DNA of 64,000 bases from an uncultured Clostridia bacterium (GTDB lineage: Bacteria; Bacillota; Clostridia; Oscillospirales; Acutalibacteraceae): contig CAMCHQ010000004.1 of NCBI GenBank assembly GCA_945874765.1, positions 62,001-126,000 on the forward strand. The letters are read 5' to 3'. Of the stretch, positions 8,362-21,595 are shown piece after piece. Position 1 is the stretch's first letter, and each line of letters opens with the position of its first letter. Under the pieces are notes generated by a model. That model was not told the origin of the DNA. It did no database searches and worked only from the letters and a program-made list of their open reading frames with translations. A program made the translations under genes and the position numbers.

Positions 8362-8446
8362 TGGTGCGAGAGACGGGACTTGAACCCGTACGAGTCGCCC
8401 CACACGCCCCTCAAACGTGCGCGTCTGCCGATTCCGCCACTCTCGC
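8362..8446 (-). tRNA. tRNA-Leu (anticodon GAG), CCA encoded
   Basis: GCGAGAGTGGCGGAATCGGCAGACGCGCACGTTTGAGGGGCGTG...GGGTTCAAGTCCCGTCTCTCGCACCA; long variable arm. Confidence 0.95.
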
Positions 8447-8504
8447 GTCAACATTTAGCATTATAACAGAACGATATACATTTGTCAACACTTTTTTTAC
8501 AATT

Positions 8505-9161
8505 TCAGAAAAGTTTTGATATGTATTTCGGCTCGTCGATAATTGCCGACGGTGACTGGGCAAGCAAGGACTCAAAACTCCTGAATCCCCACGAGCAAGC
8601 GATTGCCTCAATGCCTGCATTTTTAGCGGTTTTTATGTCAACGTCGCTGTCACCGAAGAAAATAGCTTCACTTGCTTTGCAGTCGAGTGCTTTAAGCGTC
8701 GCTTTTGTAGTTGTCGGGTCGGGCTTTCTCGGAGTATCGTCCTTAGCGCCTGTAATTAAATCAAAATATCCCTTGTCGAAAAGCGTTTCAACCATTTTGA
8801 CTGCGCTTAAATGAGGCTTATTTGTCACAACGGCAATTTTTATACCTTTTTCTTTTAATATGTCAAGCTGTTCCTTTATTCCGTCATATATATGAGCGTG
8901 GTCAAGAAGAACCTGCTGATATCTTACCTTGAACATTTCGTAAGCCTTTTCAAGTTCGTCGGGTGAGAGGGTATGCTCAAATGCTCTTTCAACAAGTTTT
9001 TTTGCGCCGTCTCCTACGAACATTCTGTAATCGTCCATAGTCCACTTCTTTTCCTTGCCGTATTGCTCAAGAACATAATCTGTCGCATATCCCAAATCTT
9101 CAATTGTGTTTACCAAAGTTCCGTCTAAATCAAAAATAGCACATTTAATCATATAAATCAC
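8505..9161 (-). CDS. HAD hydrolase, phosphoglycolate phosphatase-like
   Basis: CAIFDLDGTLVNT, VTNKPH, PRKPDP, FFGDSDVDIKTAKNAG; start likely MIKC at 9152. Confidence 0.88.
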   Translation of the reverse strand: MIYMIKCAIFDLDGTLVNTIEDLGYATDYVLEQYGKEKKWTMDDYRMFVGDGAKKLVERAFEHTLSPDELEKAYEMFKVRYQQVLLDHAHIYDGIKEQLDILKEKGIKIAVVTNKPHLSAVKMVETLFDKGYFDLITGAKDDTPRKPDPTTTKATLKALDCKASEAIFFGDSDVDIKTAKNAGIEAIACSWGFRSFESLLAQSPSAIIDEPKYISKLF

Positions 9162-10398
9162 TCAAATCCTGCTCTTTCTTCTTTTTTGAATTATTTATAA
9201 TTTTGATTGTAATTACTACAATTACCGCAGCACCCAAAACGGCACACTGCGTATAAATCTTTTTGTCTTGTCTTTTGCTGTCAATTGAAAGCTGACCGCT
9301 TTTAACTTCAGTCCAAAGCCTGTTTTCAAGTTCGTTTGTGCTTTGCGGTAAATTCTTGAAATATTGAACGTTTTTAACGTTTGAATAAATAGCCGGATTG
9401 CCGTAAAGCGAACTTTCTTTATTTTGCTCGACTGTGTAGTTTGCACTTCGATAGTAAATAAATTCACTGTTTGCAAGCGCAACTTCAGGCTCTTGCATAA
9501 AGTTTATGAACGCTTCGCCGCCTGCTTTGTTTTTAGAACACTTAGGAATACAAAATGCGTCGTAAAAAGCATTTACGCCTTCTTCGGGAATGCAATATCC
9601 GAGGTCACTGTTATTTTCTTCCATTAAAACATAGTCGCCTGCATAATATGTTGCAAATGCGTATTCGCCGCTTTCCATAAGATTGAAAACTTCGTCCATA
9701 ACATATACGGGATTAACCTTGTCTTTTTGCTCGGATAAAAGTTCTGCTGCTCTTACCCAGTCCTGCTCGTTTGTCGAATTGAAATCAATACCAAGCCTCG
9801 CCTGTGCAATTGCAAATGCGTCACGTGGGTTATTAAACATTAAAACTTTTCCTTTGTATTGTTCGTCCCAAAGAACATCCCAGCTTTTAGGCTCTTCTTT
9901 GACAAGTTTTTTGTTATAAATCAAAATGGTTGTACCCACATTGTAGCAAACAGTATATTTTTGTTCGGGGTCATAAAAAAGTTTTTGAAACTTCTTGTCA
10001 ACGTATTTCATATTCGGAATGTTGTTATAGTCGAGCTCAAGAAGCATATTTTCATTAATAAGCTTGTCAATCATATAATCACTCGGAACAATAACGTCGT
10101 ATGAAACACCGCCGCCGGTAAGCTTTGAATACATATTTTCGTTTGACTCATAGTTGGTGTAATTAACTTTGCAGCCTGTCAGCTTTTCAAACTCTTTTAC
10201 AACATCCATCGAGCCTTCGCTTCCGTCGGAAATATATTCACCCCAGTTATATACGTTTACTGTAGTGCCCTGAAGACCTAAATTTTTGTAATATTCAATT
10301 GTGTCTTTGTCAAAATAATTATCATCTGCAAAGGCTGAAAGGGGAAAGGCGCATAATGCTAAAATAAGAGATAAAATAAGTGTAATTATCTTTTTCAT
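9145..10398 (-). CDS. potD: Spermidine/putrescine ABC transporter substrate-binding protein
   Basis: VNVYNWGEYISDG...FEKLTGCKVNYTNYESNENMYSKL; next to potCBA; extra C-terminal TM. Confidence 0.9.
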   Translation of the reverse strand: MKKIITLILSLILALCAFPLSAFADDNYFDKDTIEYYKNLGLQGTTVNVYNWGEYISDGSEGSMDVVKEFEKLTGCKVNYTNYESNENMYSKLTGGGVSYDVIVPSDYMIDKLINENMLLELDYNNIPNMKYVDKKFQKLFYDPEQKYTVCYNVGTTILIYNKKLVKEEPKSWDVLWDEQYKGKVLMFNNPRDAFAIAQARLGIDFNSTNEQDWVRAAELLSEQKDKVNPVYVMDEVFNLMESGEYAFATYYAGDYVLMEENNSDLGYCIPEEGVNAFYDAFCIPKCSKNKAGGEAFINFMQEPEVALANSEFIYYRSANYTVEQNKESSLYGNPAIYSNVKNVQYFKNLPQSTNELENRLWTEVKSGQLSIDSKRQDKKIYTQCAVLGAAVIVVITIKIINNSKKKKEQDLSDLYD

Positions 10399-11216
10399 TT
10401 TGCCTCACGCTTACCCTTTTTCTCCGCCTTGTTCTGTGCTATGTTCATTAAAATAAGAAGCACAAGAATCGATATAAACATAAGAGTTGAAAGCGCATAC
10501 ATATCAGGCTTAACTCTCTTTTTCGTCATTGAAAAAATATAGATGGGAAGAGTTTGAAAACTCGGTCCGTTTGTAAAGTAGCTTATAATGAAATCATCAA
10601 GCGAAAGTGTAAAACTCATTACACAGCCTGTGATTATTCCGCTTAAAATTTCAGGCATAACCACCTTGAAAAATGCTTTCACCGGCTTACAGCCCAAATC
10701 AAGAGCCGCCTCATAAACGTGCATATCAAATTGTTTTAACTTTGGTATAACGTTTAAAATGACGTAAGGAAGAGCAAAAGTAACGTGGGCGATTAAAAGC
10801 GTCCAAAAGCCTAACACGTCGCTTTTGTTTACAAGTGAGCCTGCAAAAACGAATAAAAGCATCATTGCGATACCCGTTACGATTTCAGGGTTCATCATAG
10901 GAATATTTGTTGCCGTCATCATTGTCTTTTTGTAAAGCTTCGATTTTGAGTTAAATAATCCTACCGCCGCAAGCACACCCAAAACAGTTGATACAAACGC
11001 AGTGCAAACGGCAAGCAAAACAGTATTTTTTAATGCCTGCACAGCAACGGTATCCTTGAATATTTCACTGTACCAATGAGTTGAAAAACCCGAAAAGATA
11101 TATGTGCTTGACGTTGAATTTAATGAGAAAAGCATCATAACCGCAATAGGCGCATATAAGAATATGAAAATTAAGGCAATATAAAGTTTTGAGATAAAAG
11201 GTGTTTTCTTTTTCAT
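10395..11216 (-). CDS. potC: Spermidine/putrescine ABC transporter permease
   Basis: EAALDLGCKPVKAFFKVVMPEILSGI permease EAA motif; operon context. Confidence 0.9.
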   Translation of the reverse strand: MKKKTPFISKLYIALIFIFLYAPIAVMMLFSLNSTSSTYIFSGFSTHWYSEIFKDTVAVQALKNTVLLAVCTAFVSTVLGVLAAVGLFNSKSKLYKKTMMTATNIPMMNPEIVTGIAMMLLFVFAGSLVNKSDVLGFWTLLIAHVTFALPYVILNVIPKLKQFDMHVYEAALDLGCKPVKAFFKVVMPEILSGIITGCVMSFTLSLDDFIISYFTNGPSFQTLPIYIFSMTKKRVKPDMYALSTLMFISILVLLILMNIAQNKAEKKGKREAK

Positions 11217-12040
11217 ATAATTACACCTCCGTCGCCGTCCTCGTCAGCGCCAAAGTAGTTCATAACGCCAAGGCAAATGAAAATGAGTATCATCAATACA
11301 AATGAAAGCGCCGCACCTAAATTGTAGTTGTTTGCACTTTGAAATTGCGTTTCGATAACGTCGCCGATAAGAACAACCTGTCCGCCGCCGAGTTTTTGAG
11401 TGATATAGAAAGTTGAAACACAAGGCACGAATACCATTGTTATTCCGCTTAAAATACCAGGCTTTGAAAGAGGAATTATTACTTTTCTCATAATCTCAAA
11501 TCTGTTTGAACCCAAGTCTTGAGCCGCTTCTATAAGAGAATTGTCAAGCTTAGTCAATACCGAGAAAATCGGCAAAATCATATACGGCAAAAAATTATAT
11601 ACCATTCCGAGTATGACTGCCGCACCGTTATTAATAAGTTTTAAAGATTTCAAGCCGAGTGCATTTAATATTGTATTTATTACACCCGAATCGCCTAATA
11701 TTGTCATCCAACTGTATGTTCTGATAAGGAAATTCATCCACATAGGAAGCATTACGAGTAAAACAACAAATTTTTGATATTTTTGCGGTGCCTTTGAAAA
11801 AATATATGCAAACGGAAATCCTAAAATAAGGCATATAGCCGTTGCCGCAACACCGTATAAAACCGAAAGCAAAATTGTTGTTATATATGTTGAAATCTGC
11901 TCGACACTTGCGAGGGAAAACGCACCGCTTTTGTCAGTCAATGCATAATATGCAACCATAAGAAGAGGCGCTATTATAAATAAAATCGACCAAACAAGAT
12001 ACGGCTTGTCTGTCAGAGAGGAAAGCTTAATCTTCTTCAT
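11213..12040 (-). CDS. potB: Spermidine/putrescine ABC transporter permease
   Basis: [26 protein letters not shown]; operon context. Confidence 0.9.
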   Translation of the reverse strand: MKKIKLSSLTDKPYLVWSILFIIAPLLMVAYYALTDKSGAFSLASVEQISTYITTILLSVLYGVAATAICLILGFPFAYIFSKAPQKYQKFVVLLVMLPMWMNFLIRTYSWMTILGDSGVINTILNALGLKSLKLINNGAAVILGMVYNFLPYMILPIFSVLTKLDNSLIEAAQDLGSNRFEIMRKVIIPLSKPGILSGITMVFVPCVSTFYITQKLGGGQVVLIGDVIETQFQSANNYNLGAALSFVLMILIFICLGVMNYFGADEDGDGGVII

Positions 12041-13178
12041 TTTCTTCCTCCCAATTATATGATGCGTCGCTTATGTGGTCCATTTCGTCGGAAAAGTATG
12101 AATAATCACCGAACTCTCCGCTGTATTCACTCCTGTTCATAATGTGAATAGCGTCAGGTTCAATATACATTCCTATTTCTTCACCGACTTCGTGATGCTC
12201 AATTGTTTGTATCATCCAAATAAAACCGCCGACGTCAACAAGTATTTCAAAATGAACACCTTTGAATGTGACGCTTGTGATTTTACCGGGCAGGGAAGCT
12301 TTGCTTCCTTTTTTTACGATTTTAATATCCTCGGGCCTTACTACAGCCTCGACAAATGCGTTTTCGCCGAATCCGCTGTCAAGACATTCAAAAGTAACGC
12401 CGCCGAATGATACAAGATAATCTTTTATCATAACTGCGTCAACAATATTTGATTCGCCTATAAAGTCCGCAACAAATGCATTTACAGGCTCGTTATATAT
12501 ATCTTCCGGAGTGCCGATTTGCTGAATTTTACCCTTGTCCATAACAACAACGGTATCCGACATTGAAAGCGCTTCCTCCTGATCGTGCGTAACATAAATG
12601 AAAGTAATTCCAAGCCTTTTTTGAATTGCTTTAAGCTCGGTTTGCATATCTTTTCTAAGCTTTAAATCAAGCGCACCGAGAGGCTCGTCAAGTAAAAGCA
12701 CGTGTGGTGAAATTGCAAGCGCACGGGCAATTGCAACTCTCTGCTGCTGACCGCCTGAAAGTGAGTCTATGCTTCTTTTTTCAAACCCTTTAAGGTTTAC
12801 AAGTTCAAGCATTTCGGCAACCGTTTTTCTTATTTCGTCTTTTGGCTTTTTTTGAAGCTTTAAGCCGAAAGCAATGTTCTCATATACGTTTAAATGAGAA
12901 AAAAGAGCATAACGCTGAAAAATGGTGTTTACCTTTCTTTTGTGCGGCGGAACATCATTGATTCTCTTTCCCTCAAAAATAATATCGCCGCCGTCAGGTT
13001 CAATAAAACCCGCAATGCAACGAAGGGTGGTTGTTTTTCCGCAACCGGAAGGACCGAGCAACGTTATAAACTCTTTTTTGTTTATATAAAGATTTAACTT
13101 ATCCAGTACTACATTGTCACCGTATTTTACGGTAATATCCTTAAGGTCTATTATCTTTTCCAATATGCACATCCTCAT
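12027..13178 (-). CDS. potA: Spermidine/putrescine ABC transporter ATPase
   Basis: [47 protein letters not shown]-like C-terminus; start may be a TTG near 13163. Confidence 0.93.
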   Translation of the reverse strand: MRMCILEKIIDLKDITVKYGDNVVLDKLNLYINKKEFITLLGPSGCGKTTTLRCIAGFIEPDGGDIIFEGKRINDVPPHKRKVNTIFQRYALFSHLNVYENIAFGLKLQKKPKDEIRKTVAEMLELVNLKGFEKRSIDSLSGGQQQRVAIARALAISPHVLLLDEPLGALDLKLRKDMQTELKAIQKRLGITFIYVTHDQEEALSMSDTVVVMDKGKIQQIGTPEDIYNEPVNAFVADFIGESNIVDAVMIKDYLVSFGGVTFECLDSGFGENAFVEAVVRPEDIKIVKKGSKASLPGKITSVTFKGVHFEILVDVGGFIWMIQTIEHHEVGEEIGMYIEPDAIHIMNRSEYSGEFGDYSYFSDEMDHISDASYNWEEENEED

Positions 13179-13217
13179 TTGCTAACCCGATTTGACGTCT
13201 TTTTTAAACGCCATACG

Positions 13218-13249
13218 ACTAATATATATAATTAGTATAAAAAAGTCAA
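13218..13249 (-). promoter_or_regulatory. pot operon promoter (TTGACT-17-TATATT) overlapped by palindrome ACTAAT-7-ATTAGT
   Basis: Forward AGTCAA 13244-13249, AATATA 13221-13226, inverted repeat 13218-13236. Confidence 0.55.
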
Positions 13250-13809
13250 TATATTTTTTTCATTATTTCCTCGCCTTTTTGCGCTTTTTCTATTGTAAGG
13301 CAAACTTTGTCAAAATCGCACACCATACTCTTTGGCTTCTTTTCAAAATTATCCATTCCAAACGGAACAAAATAATAATTTTTATAGTTTAAAAGCGCAC
13401 CTATGTTTTTAGCCGCCGCTCCGAGTGCGTCGTTTGTCGATACACCGATAACGACAGGCTTGTTGTTTCTCAAATGACTTTTAACCGCCATTGTGACCGT
13501 TGTGTCAACTATACCGTTTGCAAGTTTTGCAAGTGTATTTGATGTGCAGGGCGCAACCGCAACAACGTCGAACATTTTTTTAGGACCTATCGGCTCCGCT
13601 TTTTCAATCGTGTGAATAATGCTGTTGCCCGTGATTTCAATAAGCTTGTTTTGTATGTCAATCGCCTTGCCGAAACGTGTGTCTGTATTATATGCATTTT
13701 CACTCATTACGGCAGTGACCTCGTGTCCCTGATTTACAAGATTTTCTATAACTTTTATCGCTTTGTCAAATGTGCAAAATGAGCCTGTCAGGCAATATCC
13801 GATTTTCAA
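13246..13809 (-). CDS. dpaB: Dipicolinate synthase subunit B (flavoprotein)
   Basis: MKIGYCLTGSFCTFDKAI...VAVAPCTSNTLAKLANGIVDTTVTMAVKSHLRNNKPVVIGVSTNDALG. Confidence 0.9.
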   Translation of the reverse strand: MKIGYCLTGSFCTFDKAIKVIENLVNQGHEVTAVMSENAYNTDTRFGKAIDIQNKLIEITGNSIIHTIEKAEPIGPKKMFDVVAVAPCTSNTLAKLANGIVDTTVTMAVKSHLRNNKPVVIGVSTNDALGAAAKNIGALLNYKNYYFVPFGMDNFEKKPKSMVCDFDKVCLTIEKAQKGEEIMKKIY

Positions 13810-14534
13810 ATCATTCCCTCCTTAATCATTTTGTCTATTGTTTCGCCGATTAAATAACCCGCACTTATTTTGCTGTATCTTGACGGCAGTTTCGCCCCGT
13901 CAATTAAATTTACGTTTTTTGCCTTTGCATAATGCTTATCAATTCCTCCCGGAAATGACGCAAGTTCAATATATTTCATATCGTCTTTAAAAGTGTCAAT
14001 TTCTTTTTTTGTAAAATATATCGCAGGGGCAGTGTTGAAAATTATATCGTACTTTTTACAGTCAAGTTTTGAAAAGTCAATTACACTGTCGGCAATTATT
14101 TGCGCCTCTGCTTTGTTTATGTCGCTTCTTGCACAAACAGTTACCTTGCCGCCCATTGTTTTGAGTATTTTGCAAAGTGTTTTTCCTATTTTGCCGAATC
14201 CCGTAATTAAAATATCAGAGCCGAGAATTGCTTTGTCGCTGTTTTCTTTATAAAGTGCTACTGCACCCTCACTTGTTAAAAGTGCGTTTATATATTTGAA
14301 ATCCTCTCTTTTGTTGTAATCAAAATATTTGTTGTATTTTTTATCAAAATCACCGACGCCGTAAAAAACGGTCATATTTTCATATCCTTTAAATTTTTCT
14401 TTGTCGCAGGCAGGGGAAAACACGGCAAAATCGGCTTTGTTCCTGTCAAAAACTTCGTGATGCCCTGCATTTTCAAGATATTTTTGTGTATATTTTAATC
14501 TTTCGTCAGTATAATAAGGAATAATAAAATTCAT
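13806..14534 (-). CDS. dpaA: Dipicolinate synthase subunit A
   Basis: Rossmann ILITGFGKIGKTLCKILKTMGGKVTVCARS; paired with dpaB. Confidence 0.85.
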   Translation of the reverse strand: MNFIIPYYTDERLKYTQKYLENAGHHEVFDRNKADFAVFSPACDKEKFKGYENMTVFYGVGDFDKKYNKYFDYNKREDFKYINALLTSEGAVALYKENSDKAILGSDILITGFGKIGKTLCKILKTMGGKVTVCARSDINKAEAQIIADSVIDFSKLDCKKYDIIFNTAPAIYFTKKEIDTFKDDMKYIELASFPGGIDKHYAKAKNVNLIDGAKLPSRYSKISAGYLIGETIDKMIKEGMI

Positions 14535-14666
14535 ATTTTCAACTCCAAAAACTCTTTCTACATACTATGAAATAAAAAAATATTAGTTAATGGCTTTGAG
14601 GTATTTATTTTTTTGATTAAATGTTGTATAATAAATACTCAATAAATATTCAGAGGTGACTCTTTT

Positions 14667-16073
14667 ATGGATACAAAAAATATGCATATTGACGATATAT
14701 TAAAAAAAGTTAAAAGAATTCATTTTATAGGAATCGGCGGCGCAGGTATGTGCCCGCTTGCGGAAATACTTATTCAGCTCGGATATAAGGTTTCAGGCTC
14801 GGATAATAACGATACCGAAACTTTCAGAAGAATTGAAAAAGAGGGTGCAAAGGTATATCTCGGTCAGGTTAAGGAAAATATTACAGATGATGTCGAACTT
14901 GTTATTTATACCAATGCTATTTTAAAGGGTAATGAAGAACTTGAATATGCAAAGGCTAATTTCCCTTGCTTTGAAAGAGCGGAACTTTTGGGCGCAATGA
15001 GCCGTATTTTCTCTAATTGTATCGGCGTTTGCGGCACGCACGGTAAAACAACAACTTCTTCAATGATTACTCAGATTCTTCTTGACGCAGGTCTTGACCC
15101 AAGTGCTGTTATCGGCGGTAAACTTCCGATTATCAATGCTTACGGCAGATTCGGTCACAGCCAAAATTTTGTTTGTGAATCGTGCGAATTTAATAATACA
15201 TTTCTTCATATGAATCCTGATATCGCTGTTATTCTTAATATCGATGAGGACCATTTGGATTTCTTTAAAAATCTTGATAACATTAAAAAGTCTTTCCGCA
15301 AATTTGCCGAAAAAACTACTAAAACCATTATTTATAACGGTGATGATGAAAATACAGTCGATACTTTAAAAGGTATTACAGGCAAAAAGCTTGTATCTGT
15401 AGGCAAAAACGATAATAACGAATGGGTTGCTAAGAATATTGATGTTCCGGGCGGCTTCCATTCAAAATATGACGTTTACCATAACGGCGAATTTGTCGCA
15501 ACGGTTCATCTTTCTGTTCCGGGTGAACATAATGTTCTCAATTCTCTTTGCGCATTTGCCGCAGCGTATGAAAGCGGAGCGGACGTTGAGAGTATTTGCG
15601 AAGGTCTTAAATCGTTTAAGGGCGCAGGCAGACGTTTTGAACTTGTAGGTAAATATAACGGTATTACTTTTGCCGACGATTATGCTCATCACCCTAAGGA
15701 ACTTAAAGTTACACTTGAAGCGGCTATGAAAATGGGCTTTAAACGTGTTTGGGCAATTCATCAACCGTTTACTTATACAAGAACTTCACTTCTTCTTGAC
15801 GATTTTGCAAAGGTACTTCAGATTCCCGATAAATGTGTCATTTCCGCTATTATGGGCAGCAGGGAAGTAAACACTATCGGAATTAAGGCTAAGGATTTGG
15901 CTGATAAGGTTCCGGGCAGTGTTCAGCTTGATACTTTTGAGGAAATTACGGATTATGTTCTTGCAAACGCAAAGCCGGGCGACCTTGTTATAACTCTCGG
16001 TTGCGGTGACGTATATAAGGTTTCACGTATGATGATTAAGAGGCTTAAAGAGCAGGGCTACGAAGCTGAATAA
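14667..16073 (+). CDS. murC: UDP-N-acetylmuramate--L-alanine ligase
   Basis: IHFIGIGGAGMCPLAEIL, GTHGKTTTSSM, DDYAHHPKELK. Confidence 0.95.
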   Translation: MDTKNMHIDDILKKVKRIHFIGIGGAGMCPLAEILIQLGYKVSGSDNNDTETFRRIEKEGAKVYLGQVKENITDDVELVIYTNAILKGNEELEYAKANFPCFERAELLGAMSRIFSNCIGVCGTHGKTTTSSMITQILLDAGLDPSAVIGGKLPIINAYGRFGHSQNFVCESCEFNNTFLHMNPDIAVILNIDEDHLDFFKNLDNIKKSFRKFAEKTTKTIIYNGDDENTVDTLKGITGKKLVSVGKNDNNEWVAKNIDVPGGFHSKYDVYHNGEFVATVHLSVPGEHNVLNSLCAFAAAYESGADVESICEGLKSFKGAGRRFELVGKYNGITFADDYAHHPKELKVTLEAAMKMGFKRVWAIHQPFTYTRTSLLLDDFAKVLQIPDKCVISAIMGSREVNTIGIKAKDLADKVPGSVQLDTFEEITDYVLANAKPGDLVITLGCGDVYKVSRMMIKRLKEQGYEAE

Positions 16074-16088
16074 TATTTTGTAAAGAAC

Positions 16089-16119
16089 AAAGGCAGTAAC
16101 GATTATCGCTACTGCCTTT
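16089..16119. terminator. Bidirectional terminator hairpin AAAGGCAGTA..TACTGCCTTT
   Basis: Inverted repeat between convergent murC and alr. Confidence 0.8.
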
Positions 16120-16131
16120 CGTTTTGTTTAT

Positions 16132-17205
16132 TTACTTATAAATTCTCGGAACGTTCGGATTTACCATAAGCGGTGAGATTTCTACGCTTGCAATATCGCC
16201 GATTTTGACGTCGCTGTCCGTAATATCAATTGCTGTATGCGAAAGCCCGATTTCACCGATAACATTATATTCTTTGCCGTTTACATTAACTGTGAGGTGC
16301 TGTTTTTGCAAATAATGTTTAAACTGCGAAAGCACCGAATGAAAATCAGCTGTTTCTTTGCCTTTTTGCAAGCCGAAGCCGTCAAAATGACCGATAGGAA
16401 CAATTGCGATTTTTGTTTCTCTTTTTGTTTTATATTCTCCGTTGTAGCCTATTGAATATCCTTTAGGTACTGTCTTTGTTTCAATGACTTCTGCCTGAAG
16501 CTCACCGAGCCTGTTAAGCGGATTTTTGCCTTTTGTGATAACTCTTCCCGTAAACGCCGAGCCTATTCTTACTGCGTCAAGAGTTACGCCGTCAACATTT
16601 AATAAGGCAGGGGAGTTTGCGGCGTGAAGAATACCGACGTTTTTGCCCGCTTTTTTTATTTGCTCAATTGTATCTTTGAACATTTCAAGCTGCGCCTTTG
16701 TAAGTTCTGCATTGTGAAATGCGGAAGAAAAATGAGTGTATGCACCGCAAAAATCAAGGTTTTCAAAATCATAGCATTTTATTGCATTTTCAACATTACT
16801 CGGTAAAAAGCCGTATCTGCCCATACCGGTGTCGATTTTCAAATGGCACTTTGTTTTTTTGTTGAGCTTTTTTGATACTTTGTCCATAACCTCGGCGGCT
16901 GAGAGAGAACCGATAGTTGCAATGCAGTCGTTTTGCGCAATAATTTCAGCTTCCTCTTCAATAGAGGTTGAGCGCATTACAAGGATATCCCTGTCCATAA
17001 CGGTTTCTCTTAAAAGAGGAACGTCGTAAACCTCTGTTACCGCAAAAGTATTTATACCGTTTTGCATAAGGATTTCGGCAAGTTCGCACATACCGAAACC
17101 GTAGCCGTTGCCTTTTACAACGCCGATAACTTCTACTCCTGCCTTGTCCTTGATTATTTTAATATTTTCAATTAATTTGCTTTTGTCAATAATATATCTG
17201 CTCAT
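16132..17205 (-). CDS. alr: Alanine racemase family (PLP)
   Basis: GVVKGNGYGFG, HLKIDTGMGRYGF, ILHAANSPALL, VRIGSAFTG, NVIGEIGLSHTAID; somewhat divergent. Confidence 0.82.
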   Translation of the reverse strand: MSRYIIDKSKLIENIKIIKDKAGVEVIGVVKGNGYGFGMCELAEILMQNGINTFAVTEVYDVPLLRETVMDRDILVMRSTSIEEEAEIIAQNDCIATIGSLSAAEVMDKVSKKLNKKTKCHLKIDTGMGRYGFLPSNVENAIKCYDFENLDFCGAYTHFSSAFHNAELTKAQLEMFKDTIEQIKKAGKNVGILHAANSPALLNVDGVTLDAVRIGSAFTGRVITKGKNPLNRLGELQAEVIETKTVPKGYSIGYNGEYKTKRETKIAIVPIGHFDGFGLQKGKETADFHSVLSQFKHYLQKQHLTVNVNGKEYNVIGEIGLSHTAIDITDSDVKIGDIASVEISPLMVNPNVPRIYK

Positions 17206-17209
17206 TTTC

Positions 17210-18250
17210 TTATCTTATCTTTTCAAGTATTTTTGTTGCAACATTGTAAAGTTTATAAACAGGCTTGTTGATTACATAGTCAAATTCGCCTACAAATTCT
17301 TTCATATATCCGCCGAAACCGTGCTTGAATCTCCAAAGACCGTAGTGCGGATTGTCGGGATTTTGGCAATCGCCAGAAATGCCGCCGAAGTCGTAAACCT
17401 TACAGCCGCATTCCATACCCCATTTCATCATAGCCCATTGAAGAGCATAGTTTGGATAAACGTTTCTGTGTGCGTTTGACGATGCGCCGTACTGGTATTT
17501 CATTACGTTTTGTCCCCATTTAATAGCGATGGTGCCGGCAATTGCCTTGCCCTCGTAATATGCCATATAAAGCCTTGCGTCATCTGTCATACAGTCAAGT
17601 ATTCTTTCGAAATATTCCTTAGGTCTTGTTGAAAAGCCGTCACGTTCACCGGTTTCGTGCATAATTCTGACAAAATCGTCAAGTGCCTCTTTACCGCAAA
17701 TCTTGACCTCAACACCCTTTTTAGGCGCTTTTCTTATTCTGTTTCTGTAATCCGGTTTAAAGGTGAGCATAAGCTCGTCCTCGTTCATACCGTTGTAGTC
17801 AAAACAGTAAACAAATCTCGGCTGAACGTTTTCAAAATCCATACAACCCGGATTAAGTTCAATAAATCCTTTTTCAATCAAATGCTTTTTGTAAGCTGTG
17901 TTTTGAATTACGATTTCAGGGTCGATTTTAATGCAGTATGCCTTGTATTCCTTGCCGAGTTCGATAAGGCCGTCAAACAGTCTGTCAAATGTGTCAAAAT
18001 CGTTTTCGTCGCAAACGAAACCACGGCAGCAATACATAAGCGAATTTTTAATAACGGGAATTGAACGAATAAGCACAGCCGCCGAGCCTTTAATTTCGCC
18101 GTTTTCGTCTTTAAGCATTATCGCTTCAAACTTCCATGCGTTTTTAACCTTTGCCCATTTTGACGAATGTTGAAAAAGTCCCTTGGGATGCCTTTTGATA
18201 AAATTCTCGTATTCCTCTAAATTATCTTTATTTACTCTTACCAATGTCAT
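17210..18250 (-). CDS. FemA/B/X-type peptidoglycan bridge aminoacyltransferase
   Basis: HPKGLFQHSSKWAKVK...YDFGGISGDCQNPDNPHYGLWRFKHGFGG motif. Confidence 0.88.
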   Translation of the reverse strand: MTLVRVNKDNLEEYENFIKRHPKGLFQHSSKWAKVKNAWKFEAIMLKDENGEIKGSAAVLIRSIPVIKNSLMYCCRGFVCDENDFDTFDRLFDGLIELGKEYKAYCIKIDPEIVIQNTAYKKHLIEKGFIELNPGCMDFENVQPRFVYCFDYNGMNEDELMLTFKPDYRNRIRKAPKKGVEVKICGKEALDDFVRIMHETGERDGFSTRPKEYFERILDCMTDDARLYMAYYEGKAIAGTIAIKWGQNVMKYQYGASSNAHRNVYPNYALQWAMMKWGMECGCKVYDFGGISGDCQNPDNPHYGLWRFKHGFGGYMKEFVGEFDYVINKPVYKLYNVATKILEKIR

Positions 18251-18357
18251 TTTTGATTAGCTCCGTTTATATTTAATATGGTTAATTATAGCAAAGATTT
18301 TTACTTTTGTCTATATCATACCTCTTTTTTATCGGTATTATAAATATTTATTTTTAA

Positions 18358-18391
18358 TTGACTTTTTTTACATATTAGGTTAATATGTAAA
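18358..18391 (+). promoter_or_regulatory. GH2 gene promoter TTGACT-17-TAATAT with a 10-bp-arm inverted repeat
   Basis: TTTACATATT-AGGTT-AATATGTAAA at 18367-18391 covering the spacer and -10. Confidence 0.65.
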
Positions 18392-18423
18392 TTAATAGAG
18401 TTGCGTACTGCAATAATAAATAA

Positions 18424-21591
<3,168 letters not shown>

Positions 21592-21595
21592 TAAT

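Noticed and set aside
8411-8620. 69-aa ORF over tRNA-Leu(GAG)
   Set aside because: Overlaps a confident tRNA gene on the same strand.
16132-17205. Alanine racemase might be a different PLP enzyme because of KGNGYGFG and PIGHFDG variants
   Set aside because: The PLP lysine and a plausible catalytic tyrosine (IGYNGEY) are still present, and context with murC/femX fits alr; divergence alone is not enough.
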